This document shows positions 13,231-26,500 of a DNA stretch of 64,000 bases, piece by piece. This stretch comes from Temnothorax longispinosus (Eukaryota; Arthropoda; Insecta; Hymenoptera; Formicidae). Where the stretch lies: NCBI RefSeq assembly GCF_030848805.1, contig NC_092368.1, positions 4,436,441-4,500,440 of the forward strand, read 5' to 3'. The notes beneath the pieces were generated by a model, which ran no database searches, was not told the origin of the DNA, and saw only the letters and a list, made by a program, of their open reading frames with translations. Positions within the stretch are counted from its first letter, which is position 1. Every line of letters begins with the position of its first letter. The translations under genes and the position numbers were made by a program.

Positions 13231-16200
13231 ATTTATTTTCTCGCTTGCAATTCAAGATGGCCGGTGACACTTATGGCAGGTTACACGGTTTTAGAAACTT
13301 GCGTCCGGGGAAAACCTGCATCGTCGCGCAATTTCTGTAAAAAATGCCCTTCCGCGAGCAGGCTATAAAACAACGTAATTACAACGTCATGTATTTATTT
13401 TAGTTTGATATGGCAAAAACGACGTTTTTATTCGATGCAGCAAAAATGTCGTCGGTTTTGCTATATTACGGAGAAAAATCATGCTTACGAGCCGATTAGA
13501 GCATGTCTGACTGGATACGTATGCATCTATATTGACTCTAAACTTGGCAGTGTACGTCGTCGGATATTATGCCTCCGCTGTTTATCGTCTAGGCTTGTAA
13601 ATTCTCATTTAAGATATTTAAGTATGAGATTTATACAAACATATTTGCGTACATCTTTTTCCCAGCTTATTATCATACTCCTCCACTTTGTAAATAATGT
13701 ATTTCAGGAAAAATTAAAATGTCGACGCGCGAGTGTCTTGAATGAGATTCGAAGTAGAAATCAGAAAACAAATTAAACGTTGAAACATAGATGTTTTCAA
13801 TAAAAGTCGATACACGATACACGATTGCATTTTATCATTCGATAAAGTGGGGTTATCGTTAGTGGGTTAACGCGAATATTGAAAGATCAATCTTGTATCA
13901 CTAATGCACTGCTATGATCTATCAAAGGTCGCGCGTAACAGTATCTTTCTATTTTTGGAATTTTCGATCACGTGAAATCATTGATCGTTGCTCCTTGAGC
14001 TCATTTAAGCATCGACTTCACTCCGCTTGCGTAACTTCGATTTATTGAACGCTTATTGAACGACAGCTTTTTCTATCGACAGGCTTTAAGAAAGGCTAAT
14101 CCCAATTGCATGTTTGCAATATAATTTTTAATTTACGCGAATTAGGAAGTAATAATTTCTAATTTGTTGGAGCAGGTATTTTGCAGACATGCATAATATT
14201 CACTAACACAGGAACATTGATCATCGCTTACAAATACTGACATACATTGTTACATAAGATTCTAGTGGTAAAAGTAATAAAATGGATTCTGGTTTTATTC
14301 GAGTTCCCCTAAGTAATCTTACGATATTATTCTTACCATTGAGACTTTGTGATATCTGTATCGTGACCGAAAAATATTTAACGATAAGAGAAAGTAATAG
14401 TAATGGCGATATCGTAATAAGTTATTGGTATTCGATAAGAAATTGATACAAAAAATACTGATACCCTGTTAAACTAAATCGTCCCTGATACATGTCGCGG
14501 TGGCATAAATCCGTCGCGTTGGTTGAGAGCGCGTGCGTATATCTCTGCACGGCAGCCGTATACGCGAACATGAATACATCGTTGCGGACAGGCTGCCAAG
14601 TTTGGTGGTGGTTAAACGAACGCGATTTCGTGACGCAGGGAGAGAGGATGCAAGCGGGACGGACGGGACAGAGCCTTGTCATTATCGTCGATCCGCGCTC
14701 TCGTGTCATCCGAATTACATTTTCGCACCTTTCTCCGTACGATCGTAAAAAAAAGCAGGCCCATCGTCGCTTCGTCGGACCATGTGAATTATCCGTATTC
14801 CGTGCGCGATAGAGCGCGCGGCCGACCGCGAAATTTCAGCGGAATCTCGTATCGCGATCCGAAACATCTCGTTGATGATTCTCGCTCGAACCCGTTTCTG
14901 CGTCGCGCGAACCGCGCGTATAAATATTTATGCACTTGCCAGGAATGCACATGTTTGCGCATGCAAGCTGACACACGCAGCAAAATCCGATTTTTATAGG
15001 CAATCATAGATATATTCCGCCAGAGCTGTCGTTGCAGAAAAAAAATCACGGTATACGATATACATTTGTCATTGTGCAACGGAATAAAACTCATACGTGA
15101 CGCGTGGGACGATCAATTTTAATTTCCGGAATTCATCGAAAGTTTGAATAATTATTTGTATACGAATGTGCGAGAATTCTTCGATTGTTTGTAAATCCAA
15201 CTGAAATGAGAGTGCCTGATTTTTTTACGTAACGGCGAAATCGCGTTTAACAAACGGCTACCTGTACTGATTGTGAGTAACGGTAACGAAAATCGCTCGG
15301 GAATTTAAAGGCTAAATAGGGCGAAAGAAGCGCACGTTTTCGTTCATTGTATGGAGAGCGGGCGATCAAGGATAATGCCTGTTCATCTGTATGCGCTCGC
15401 TTGGTTCCATCTAGCCACCGCGATCGAGCTTGGTTCGATTCTATCGATCGTGACTCGCATCGAAAGAACGGTTTCCTGTAGTCGAGCAATCTGATCGGAA
15501 TCTCGTCGATCGAGAAACGGCAGGTTTTGACCTTTTACTGCTGTGCACCGTCCCAATCTTTGTAGCTATATAACCATTAGAAACTCTATTCTAAAATTCG
15601 CAATTTAATTCCAAATATGTATAATCTCAAAAAATTATATGTATGTATATAGAGGATATATAATATTTAGAAAAATATTTTTGTCTAAATTTTCTTTAAA
15701 ATCTGATTCTTAAATATAGAGAAAAATTTTCTTTTTAATAAATCTATATAAAATTTTATATTGATATTAAAATGTTGATCATGTACAAAAATTGTGAAAA
15801 TAATTCGAGAGAAGGTTTTCGCAATCGAAAAACAAGTTTGATGGGCTTTCATAAATTGTTGATACGAGAAGTGGCGTTCGTTGGGAACGCATTCACAGAA
15901 TTGGCGCCGCCGAGAATTGACCGCGAATATCGTTGCCTGTGGTTACAATCTGCGAGCGATCGACACTGTTACGTTCGCGCCGGTTGGCTTCGATCCCCGA
16001 GATAAATTTAAGCGATTGTAATACATATCTTTACAGAGCGAATGATTTCGCGCGCGCGGCACTCTTGAGATATAGGTATGGTCGTTTACCAGATTTATCA
16101 TGCGAGGAAAGATATTGAGTTGTCGCGACTGAAAAAGCCGAAATTGGAATCCGAATCCGAATGTAGTAAAATAACTAGCTATCATACACATCAATTTTTT

Positions 16201-16961
16201 TAGTGTAATTTTATAAAGTACAGCAATTTTAACGTGACGTGGCGGTAATATCAGAATTTTACTTTGCAAAATTCAGAATCGCAGGAAACGCTTTTGCAAA
16301 ATAAAATAGAAATGAAATTTCACGTGCATTGGCATATCAATATCGAACTTTATAGAGTCGGCGAGTCGTCGATATTCCAATGGCCGAGAGTGCGCATTTG
16401 CGCCTCACGCGAGCGCACGATAGTTCCCACGGTTAACGACAGTACTGGTCAAGCATATATTTTAGAACGCTCGTAAGATGCTTGAACAGCTGCTGTCAAA
16501 CGAGAACGGGACGACTTGGCACAGTCACCGACTCGCAGAGACATATGCTTGAAGACAAAATCTTCCGCGCGTGAACACGCGCTGTCGGGAGCCAATCGTA
16601 TATTCAGCGCTGTATAATGACTGCGACATAAATTGGAAAATATGTGTTACGACGTTCTCGATCAACGTTAACGTTTCGCGCCGTGAAAATGATATATAAC
16701 GCGTGCTGAATCACGATATACTGTCGTAAAATATACATATATGGAAATTAATGGCGTGGAATTGTATATCTGAATTTAACACTCAAATAAAATTTGTACA
16801 TTTTGTTTTAGCCGCTAAAGGTATCGTTAGGTTTTCAACGCGTAAATTTCTCCTTCGATTGATTTATTAGACAAGCATTTTAATGATACAAATAATAACA
16901 CGCTAGTTACATCAAGCTCGCCGATTCTTAATTATAGCTTTACGGTAGAAAAAATCAAGTG

Positions 16962-17710
16962 CTATAATTGAATCGGAGAAATCAGAGGATATTAATAATA
17001 CAGTTTTGTAGTGCATCGCGGAAAAATAATCATGCATTACATAAGGATACGTGCGTGCCGAAAATAATAACTTCCGAACTACATCGAGTTTATCCGCATA
17101 GTTTTACACTTTTATAGCAAACGATCCTGTAAATTTAGGAGGAGAGCTGTAAATTGGAGAAATTAAATAACAGAGTATTATACATATCGTAGAAGAATAA
17201 TCACGACTTACGTAAGCACGTATGTTCATCTCGAAAATAATAAATTCTTAACTGCATCGGATGTGCCTTTTTATTTGCGAGACGTAATAAGTGGCACGAG
17301 AACTTAACGGCTATAATTTAATTACATAAATAAAAAAATGCTTAATATGCATTTTTGTAGCGTAGAAGGTGTGTGTGTTTTACATAACTAAAGGAACAAT
17401 CTTTTAATTGCGAGTTTGTTTTTTTCTTAATTGCAATAAAATGTTTGAAATGCTTTGAAGCTCGTGAAGTTGAAAGATCAGAGATGCTGCTATATATTAC
17501 AGCATCGTAGCGCACAAGGATGATCGCGCGTTACGTAAGCTGCGTCAAGTCGTTTTTAGTTGAGAAATATAATGATCCATTCAGCAAACTTACGGGCTAT
17601 TATAACTGAATCGCGGGGAAATCAAAGAATGTCATTATGCGCGCCGCGTGGAAAAAATGTTGGTGCGTTACGCAAGTGTGCGCAATCGTTCGGAACGCGC
17701 TGAAAACTCG
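16962..17710. repeat. Five diverged tandem units of about 130-185 bp
   Basis: Units begin near 16962, 17147, 17308, 17465 and 17597. Each shows, in the same order, a CTATAATTGAATCGG-like opening, an AAATCAGAG-like word, an AT-rich stretch ending near a GTAGCGC/CATCG motif, an ATAATCACG-like word, TTACGTAAG, and (in units 1, 2 and 4 most clearly) a closing AATAATAA-like tail. Unequal spacing and many substitutions point to an old array. There is no open reading frame across units. Confidence 0.65.
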
Positions 17711-20377
17711 TAAGCGATTTCCAATAATATTTTCACTTCAGCCGTGACGCGTATTGGCAGCGGACGCGTTTGGCCTCGCATCAGATTCTTGTCGTCTGTT
17801 CTGCAGCGCAATCGGATCTGTACCCGATGCTTTTACGTTGTTAACATATCGAGCGTCGAGTAGTCCGTTTGATTGCAGTGGTCCTCAATTACCTTTTTGC
17901 ATTCGTATTTGAAGGAGGAGAGAACTAATCGCGATGCAAGGGCGATATAATAAAATTGCGTCACGGTGATTTTTAGTTGAAAAATTTAGTATAACAGTGA
18001 CCTAGTTCACACTTTTCTAAAAGTGTGAAAAAAAACAACAAATTTTACAATAAGCAATAATTAAGAGTTTAATCTGATAACGATTTAATTACTCAAGAAG
18101 TATATTATATTATTGAACCTTTATTATTACTGACCGGAAATTATATTATACAGTTCCATGTTATGTAAGATATGTATTTCAGTTATTTCACGCAATTTTC
18201 TAGTTAGATCTAATTTTCTCGCTCTACACGAGAAAGCTTTGATTAGCTCAGTCAAGTGGTAATCCCTGGTGTAGCACTTGGCACGAGTCAATCCGCTATC
18301 GAGGTATCGAACTAGTCGACCGACCTACCGCTCGACGGAAAGCTTCTACCCGCTCGTCCCACGAGCCGAGAGAAACGAGTTTACCTGCTCATCGAAGTAG
18401 GTAATGGCCACCTTCTTGGAAGGATGGTCTCTTCCGTCCTTCTCCGGCTTTCGTCTTTATTCTCGGCTTCCTCGGGGCTTTTCTAGCTATGCAGCTTTCG
18501 AGGATTAAGAAATATGATCGAGCGATTCTCCATGACGAGATATTTCTGTGGTATGTTGAAATGCCGGATTTGTAGCAGCGCATTTTGGCGAACAGGCTTC
18601 TTCGGCCAACCGGAGATATGCTTTGTTAAGCAAATTTCATTACAAACCTTCTTTCGTCCTCAAGTCTGAAACGCACAAGAAAGGTCGAGAATATAGCCAT
18701 ATTTTTTAATCTGGACATTTATTATTAAAAGGCAAATGTGAGTTTAGTATTATTTTTTTTTTAATATTTTATGCGAGTGAAATCGTGTCAAGTATATAAA
18801 TATATTAGTGACATTTGCTCTACGTTATGTAGAAATTAGTTTGTGTGCCATGTTCTATTTTATTATAACACGATGACGTCGATCGTCTATATATTATTGC
18901 CAACGTTTATGTATAACTATTATTATTACAATTATAACGATACCATAAACTAAATAGTAAGGAACAAAGGTGAACGAAGTCGAAACATTATAATTGAGCG
19001 TAGTTGAGCAATTTTCTCTTTCCTCTGCGATCGACCGATAACAGCGGCGACTAATCACCCAACTTTGCTTCGCCGGCAGTCACTTTGCGGTTTCCGACGC
19101 CGTACAACTATGGACAAGCCGAAAACTTTTAACGATCTCGTATACCGCTCTTCGATACGTCGTGGAGAAAACGTCGGCACAGGATACATTCTGAAATCCG
19201 TGTTACTTTAAAATTACGTTGAGCTATACAGGATTAACGAAAGGAGATCATCCGCACGTTGCCGGGTTACCTATGTCTCCCTCTTTTTCCTTCGTTTTTT
19301 TTTCTCTCGAAGCAGCACAAAATCAGGTTGAGACTCTAAGAAAGGTCTACACGTGGTAGACGAGGGAGTGAACGAATGAGTGCCGCGCGCATTGTGGCAG
19401 CCGCGGAACCGGCTAATCTGTTTGTTTGGCGAACTACTTCCCGATTCCAGTCCGGTCTTTCATCTCGTCGCTCGCAATGAGCTCCTCCATGACTCGCGCT
19501 CTCTCGACGATCTCTAATGAGTTTGCGATTGGAGTTCCTCGAGTACTCCGGGGAACTTTCTCTCTCCCTTCCTCTCTCTGCCCTCTTTCGTCACCGTCGT
19601 CGTGATAATGAGAACTCTTTGCCCTCGCGTCGACGTCAACGCGATGTCAATTTCCAGCGAATTCTTTCGCGAAAGAGTATCGTACTGTTCGTCGCTCTCG
19701 TCTCTGTCTGCATACGATCGCGACCACCAAAACCCAAGTGCTTCAGGCGATTTTGAGATATTTCTCCTCGGCAAACAATATCGACTATTGAAGTTTACTT
19801 GACATTTTGAACCAATTTTTGGTATTTACAATGAGCGCTGTTTGCTTACGTAACTTTGAAGGCAAGATTTACAATTGCAACAAATTTTCGTCGTTCTTTT
19901 CAAATGTAGATTCTGCGATTTATTTTCATTAAGGTAAAGAATCGACTTCACTTCAATGAAAATGTTATTTGCGTAACCTTTTGATTTTCTTGATCTTAGA
20001 CGTTAGCGTTCCGAATAAAATTCCGTTAATGTAAAATCTTGAAGCTACAATTAAAAATACTATCGTCCGCTGCCATGCATTAAACTTTTATTTTTAAATT
20101 GGCGCAAAATACATTTTTCTATGATGAAGAGGATTAAAAAGTCACCGAAATTACGCCGAAGATATAATGTTATGATTATTTGTCGAAATAACGATCGCCC
20201 ATATACGCCGACTTATGAACAGTAAATTGGAAGTTGACCGCGAAATAAAGTTCTGGTCGGGGCGAGGTGTGCGTTCCGGCAGCGTGCAGAGTTGCGTTCT
20301 GCAGTCGGTCGCAGTCACGAGATCACATTAACGTGTATATATACACGTCATGTATACGTTGTATGTACGATGTATCT
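17711..20377. other. Gene-free stretch between the tandem array and the inverted repeat
   Basis: No coding potential recognised. It holds a tRNA-like relic near 18.25 kb and AT-rich DNA at 18.7-18.96 kb. A palindrome of alternating TA (CGTGTATATATACACG) lies at about 20333-20348, just before the inverted repeat. Confidence 0.55.
18239..18330 (+). other. tRNA-like / SINE-like relic (weak)
   Basis: TTAGCTCAGTCAAGTGG at 18243-18259 resembles a tRNA D-arm and Pol III A box. GAGGTATCGAAC at 18301-18312 is a poor match to a B box at about the right distance. No acceptor stem could be formed, so this is not a functional tRNA. It may be a decayed tRNA-derived SINE head or chance. Confidence 0.2.
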
Positions 20378-20518
20378 ACACTGCGCGTCAATGATCCCTT
20401 TTCTAAGGTAAGGGGGAAACGTAAAAGTCTAGAGACACTATTGGTTACTTCTATTAAAGTCACTAGAATTTTTATGTTTCCCCCTTACCCCAGGAAAGGA
20501 GTCATTGACGCGCCGTGT
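20378..20518. repeat. 141-bp imperfect inverted repeat (long hairpin)
   Basis: The left arm (about 20378-20436) and right arm (about 20461-20518) are reverse complements with few mismatches or single-base bulges. The outer block GCGCGTCAATGA and the inner block GTAAGGGGGAAAC pair perfectly, followed by TAAAA and TCTAG blocks. The loop is about 24 bases. Inside it, AAG|GTAAGG at 20408 and TTACCCCAG| at 20493 form plausible donor and acceptor sites of an 86-nt intron. Possible identities are a pri-miRNA or hairpin-RNA precursor, a mirtron-like intron, or a foldback element. No target-site duplication was seen at its edges. Confidence 0.8.
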
Positions 20519-23500
20519 GCGTCGCGTAGTTGCAGGGGTTGCAAAATTGCAGTGTATCGAGCGAGCGAGCCAGCGAGCGAACGAATGTACGAACGAAAGA
20601 GAGAGCGACTGTCTGTGTTGGTGAATGCTGCGCGTCGCTCGTGTCGGCTCCTTGTTTCGAGGCGCTTTTATGAAAGCATGAAAGCCCCGACGGTGGTTTA
20701 TGCATCGGCGCAGTGTTGCGTCTATTGCGTCCTCCCGCGACCACGGAAACGCGAAAAATAGAGAGGAGAAAGGAAAATTGAAGCCGGTGGTGCAATAAGA
20801 TGTCGACGCTTCCTCGGCTTGCCGCTCGGAATTCTCGACGATCAATGAAAGCCCGTGATATCTTTTGAAAATCGCAACCATTGTCGTATCGATCATAACA
20901 AGAATAATATATAATTGTTGCTGTTATGCTCTCATGTATGCTTCAATAGCGATATTTTATGCTGTGTTAGCCATAATCGATTCTAAGTATCTGAAAGCAT
21001 TGCGGTAAAATGAATAAATATAAATGGATATAATTCCGCGGTGAGTGCTTTGCAAAGTTAATCGAAATCCGCGTGACATTCAACAAAGCGTTAAAATTGT
21101 CCGTGTACTCTCAGCCTTGAATAACCGTGCGCTCGCGTGAGAGAGAGAGAGAGAGAGAGAAAGAAATGTAAGCCGGTTTCGAGGATTAGCTTGCAATTTC
21201 CACGGAGTTGTCATTAACTCGTTACGAAGCTGTAGAACGTGTTGACAGTTATATTCCGACGGAAATATCCGAACGCCAATAGAACGGTGTGCGATGCTCG
21301 TTAATATACCGCGTATGGTTCGTTATGCAGAAAAGCGTTTATATCTACGCTCGCGGCTCCGCATTCGAGTCTCCTCTGCACGGCAGTCGCGCGAATTGAC
21401 GCGATTGCATACGCATCTTTCAGAAAGATCCGCGTGAACATACAGGATATATGTACCAATCGCGCGCGTAAAAAGTAGCTTCTGACGGTTTTACACTCTG
21501 GGAAGCGATTAAATCTGTCTATATATCGCGTACACGTCCGGTATTCTTTTTCATAAATTCACGATAGGCATGTAATATATATGCTAGGACTTGTTTCTGG
21601 TTCGCGGTATAAAACGTAGATATGCAGAACCAAACGTCTTACGATAAACGCGCGATGTTTTCTCGAGAAGTAACAAATTGTAACGGACTTTAATTGCCTC
21701 TCGGCTCTTCCACGGCTATAAATCCGTCTCTATGCAACTCCGTTGTCAGCGCGCGTTTGTACTCGCCGCGAACAACAGCCGGGGCACGTGAAAAATAAAA
21801 TAAGACGGAAAAGGAGGGAAATAAGACGGGCGATGGCGGCGAATACATCTCGCCATTACGGCTCAGGAGCAAGTATGAGCGACGTGGAAATAGCGAGCCT
21901 CGGAGCTGTAATAAAGAAGATTGAGCACGCGTGTAAGTAGCAGCCGCGCGATTTAAGTATCGTTCACATCGAATTCACGAGAACTTTTCTCTACCATCTC
22001 TCATTTTGCAGAATGTCAAATATATCGTGAAATAAATCAGGATTAAAAAGAAGATATTTATCGTATGAGTTTTATGAAACATTTATGTAACTTTGTGAGT
22101 TTAACTCAACCTAATATCAAGTTGGAGTAATCGAGTAATTTACTTTTCAGTGACTTTTATATATAATGAGTGTTTAGCATATATAAAATATAAAGATTTA
22201 ATTTAGAATACAATATCTTATTAATGTTCTTTAATTTCCAGCTCGTTAAATGCATTTAAAATTTACTTTGGTTTTTCGTTCTGCTTTTATTTCTTAATCA
22301 CAAGTTCTGAGAAATTTGACTTGTATGATAATCAATAGAGCGGTTAGTCACTCCGGTGGCCTGTACGATAACGTGAGAGTAGGAATCGCCGGAATGCAAC
22401 TGCGCTTAGTTAGTTTCGTGTGAACGGTACCTCAATGCCGAAGGATAATGCTCCGGCAATGGCGGCGAAGACAACGTTGCTCCCAGAGACGGTGGAACGG
22501 TCGCAACAATCGCGCGGCGCACTCGTCTAGAAAGGAAACAGGCTTTCGCCATTCCGCTTTCCATGATCGTTCAATTATTCAACGCTGCCCTCCGCGCTGC
22601 ACCTCTCGCCATTCACACGCGGACAAGTGTAATGGAATATTAACACGGCGTAATTAGAATTCAATTCGACATTGCTCGATGCAACCCGGATTTATGCGTT
22701 CTGGACTCACAATCGGAGAGCATAGAGTACCGTACGATCCGTAGAGAGCCATTACTCGAAACGTCATTAATCATCTATGCAAAGCTTAATGTGTAAAATT
22801 AATTTTCTGACTATATCATGCAAAATTATGAAAAAAAGAGAAGCGAAAGAAAACAATCACTTTAGGGAACGAATTAATGAGCCATCCGAACTTGCGAAAA
22901 GATTTAAAAGATTTAATTCAATTTGTCGAAATCTGACATCTTGCTCCGTGCGAAGGAAATTAACTATGAAATGTAAATAAACATTGAGTTTCTAAATCTG
23001 TCATTATCAGACTTTATCAGAAGATAAGATGCAGACTCTTTTAAAGGTCTTACATAATCGAAATTTGCTAGAAACTCGACGTATATGTACCGTAGAAAAT
23101 GGTACAAGATCATAAATTCTCATCGTAATAAATCGTGCGCTTTAAACTTGAACGACCTTTTTTATTCTACGTTGATATAAATTTCTGTTTTTTTTTTTTT
23201 AGTTTAAATCTTTATAGTTAGTATCGATCGATCTAAGGCTGCTCCAGTACTATTCAAGACGTGTTCCGCAAGACGTTCGCGCTAAGCGCATATAGAGTGC
23301 ACTTGTGTGGGTATTTTAATAGGGGTATTAGCGATAAATTTAACACAAAACGCAGCGGAGATCTTAATCTTCAGCTCGTTTAAGTAAACTCATTACGTGG
23401 TCCCTACTTCGGAGGAAGTAGCGGCAGGATCGTTAGCATAAGCGATGACCCCTTCTCTCCGCTCGACTGCCGTGCTACATGTTAATAAGAAGCTCGTTCT

Positions 23501-26500
23501 GTAAAACAAAGGAATAAACTAGCTGCGCTAAGAAGAAACCTGTCTTTGTTTTCGTATTAACGCGTGCACCAACACGTTTGATTAATTCCACAGATTAACG
23601 TAATTAATGTTTCCTTTAAGGTTTCGTCTACGCGCGAAACGATAGTTTACTTGCTGAAAAAATTGAATTAAAAAATGCAACTAGTTTATCGCGTTCGAAT
23701 GAATTTACTCGACATGAGCTTTGATAACGAGCTCGTTAAACAGCTTATTTGCTACTGATTTAAATATTAATTAAGATCTTTTTTGATGGGTATACGTAAT
23801 TATAAAGGCAATAAGATTGGAATATTCGTTATTGCATATAATCTTTTGAGGTAATAACGTACTCGTAGAGATATTTTTTTATATTTTTTGCATAATGTTG
23901 TGAATTAAAATTTATTAAGCCGTTTCGATAGAATCCGTTCGATACACGTTGCTAAAAAAGAGCTTTATTTTAAACATTCACTATCATCTTCACGAAACTC
24001 TGATTTTTCTGTGAAATCTTTTTATAAAGCAAAGCAAATCTTTTTATACATTCATTTCGTTATATTTCTCCTCTCAATTACTTTCTTCTTTGAAACGGAG
24101 ATCACCGTTCTTCAAACGAGGTATTATTCTACGGAAAACTGTTCGTTCTCGATTCGTTCTCGTTTTCGTTTTTCCGAAGGTAACTCGTTAGCTTCGCGTC
24201 TCTCGCATCCGTCTTCGGATCGAAGTATTCGTGGGTTAACTCAACTCCGTTAACAAGGTAAATTCTCCTCCGCCCGACCTCAGTGGTGGACTTCATTGAC
24301 GTCATTACGATCGAGGTTCGCCAGAATGCTTGCGCCCACAGTACGGAATAGTTCGGGCTTACCAATTGTTCTCCCAGGAATGCCGTCAATCTCCATTCGT
24401 GGAATTGTTACGAGAACGTGGAGAAGAGGGATCCCTCGCGCGATACCCACCGCGCGTTTTCGTCTTAACGACTCGTCTTTATCCCACCCGGTATAAATTG
24501 CACCGGATATTATTTTCGTCGCGAAACTCCCCGAAGTCGCGCGATTAATCATGTAACTTAATGCGGGGACGGTGTAACTTAAGGCCGGGGCAAGTTCCCG
24601 GCTACGCTGCGATCTTGTGATTTTGCGCGACTTCCGCTTCTTCTCGATTAACTCCCGAATATATATATCGTCCCCTTTTCGCGATGTGACGCAGAGATAA
24701 TCTGGAAATACAAAGTATATAATATATAAGGTATATCGCTCAAGGAACTTATAGTGTTAACGAAGTAAGTATTATGTTACTTTTGATTTTCAGCCTACCG
24801 AATTAAAAATTTTCCATAACATAGAATAACAGCTACAAACACAAGTGCAAAGTGATATAGATTACAAATTTATAAATCTATGCATATACAAACGTATATT
24901 ATATACGTTGTTTTTTATACACATTTTTTCGAAGTTACTTTTTGATGAAATTTCCGCGAGAGTTCACTTTAGAGTTCGTTTACACTCGGGGCTATAATCA
25001 CGCGAGGCATTTACGCCGGTCGATAGTTGCGTTATCCGTCTATTCAACCTTAAAGGGGAAACAATCAAAATAAGAGTAACGGCGGCCGAGCTGTCATCGT
25101 GCGCGATACTAAAGCTGTCTTTGTCGAGGTCGATTTTATGTACGCCGATCAACGGGATGTTCGCATGAATTAGTATGGGAGCAGCGGTCGATTGGACAAC
25201 AGTTGATGCACTTAACGATTATCGGATCTATAACCGCAAAAGAAGCGAGGTGAAATGGAGAAAGGTTTACGCGAGCAGCCAGACCTTTATCTACTTACTT
25301 CTTTTAACTTAAGTGTCTCAATTGCCATTTTTCTTTGTTATTTTAGGTGATTTTAAATTGTATTATAAAAATCTTGTATCTCGCGATTTATACCGACATT
25401 AAATGTAAAAGATAATTTCGGGTCTCATTATTATAAAGATAGCTGATCGTGTAAAATTGATTGCTAACGTAAATTGGCGCGTGCATGCCGAAACGTTATT
25501 GAATTACATTAAAGAAAGTCTGACAAGTCATTCTCAGTAATTTATGTTAATTCTATTCCTCACTTTAAGAAGCCGTTGCTCGGATCATTTATCTCTCACC
25601 GTAAATAGCGGTTGCTGTTTAATCATCCTACTTTGGCGTACGCACGATGAATACGAATCGATATCGTCACGACGGAATATAGACAGCTTATATATTTATA
25701 AAACTTATCAGTCATAAATCATTTCTCAAATTATTATTTTTTTTCGATACAATATTTTGTCATTTATTGTCTCTTTCTTATTTCTCGCGCCGACCATCTA
25801 TACTACTATTGTCGCACGCAGTCGTGTGTCACATATAATGTTTCGAGAGAACTCGGTTTTAGAGAACACGGAATAAATTCTACTGTACTCTCTATTGGGA
25901 GATCCGTCGATATATCTCCCTCTCCTCGTCCAAATCTCCTCGTTTCTCTTTCTCGCGCCGGTCGTTACTGACGCGGGGCGGTTGGACCGCGGCCAAAATG
26001 CCGCCGGTAAAATTAATCGTTGCCTGACACGAATTCCTCTCTAAGTGGGAATACCAATTTGTAGGTGCGAAACAGAGAGAAAGAGAAAGAGGGAACGTCC
26101 CGGTGGCGAGACGAGGAGGTTGCACCGCGTTGCACGCCCGGGGTGAAAGCCGGAAGATGGAGAGGAGGGGGAGGAGAAGGAGGAAGCGGGTCTCTAAACA
26201 TGTCGTTATATCGAAGCTAACAACCCGGTTTACGTCGGCTCTCGACTCGTTCTTGGGTTCTCCCAAGAGAAACGCCGGCGAGTAACGCGCGCGCGTTTCG
26301 CTGGTTATTGGCCGCCGGCCAAGTGCCCCTGAAGACTTATCCGCTATCAAGTATTGTTTATGAAAGCAATGTGACTACAAAGTGATGCGCGTAGTCTTTC
26401 GAGTAGACCAGCCGCGACGCCAAATTAGCGCTGCCAAATTAATTAAAGTCGCCGGATTCCCAAATGGGTGACCGCGCCCTCGTCTCTATCGCAGCTCGTA

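Larger units (their letters stand above)
1..16961. other. Gene-free upstream region
   Basis: No coding exon can be supported on either strand. Open frames are short, several open with GTG or TTG rather than ATG, and none resembles a known family. It contains a TGCG microsatellite at 354-381, a GA microsatellite at 8705-8732, AT-rich stretches (2.9-3.4, 6.3-6.5, 9.3-9.5, 12.4-13.0, 15.6-15.8 kb) and CpG-rich stretches between them. A 162-base segment at 1742-1903 looks slightly exon-like and is treated as a finding. Confidence 0.6.

Noticed and set aside
15400..15460. GGTTCGATTC resembling a tRNA T-arm
   Set aside because: No D-arm, anticodon stem or acceptor stem can be formed around it.
20267..20761. 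164-codon open frame spanning the 20.4-kb hairpin
   Set aside because: GTG start, Arg/Ser-rich composition driven by CpG words, crosses both arms of the inverted repeat, and has a similar-sized open frame on the opposite strand.
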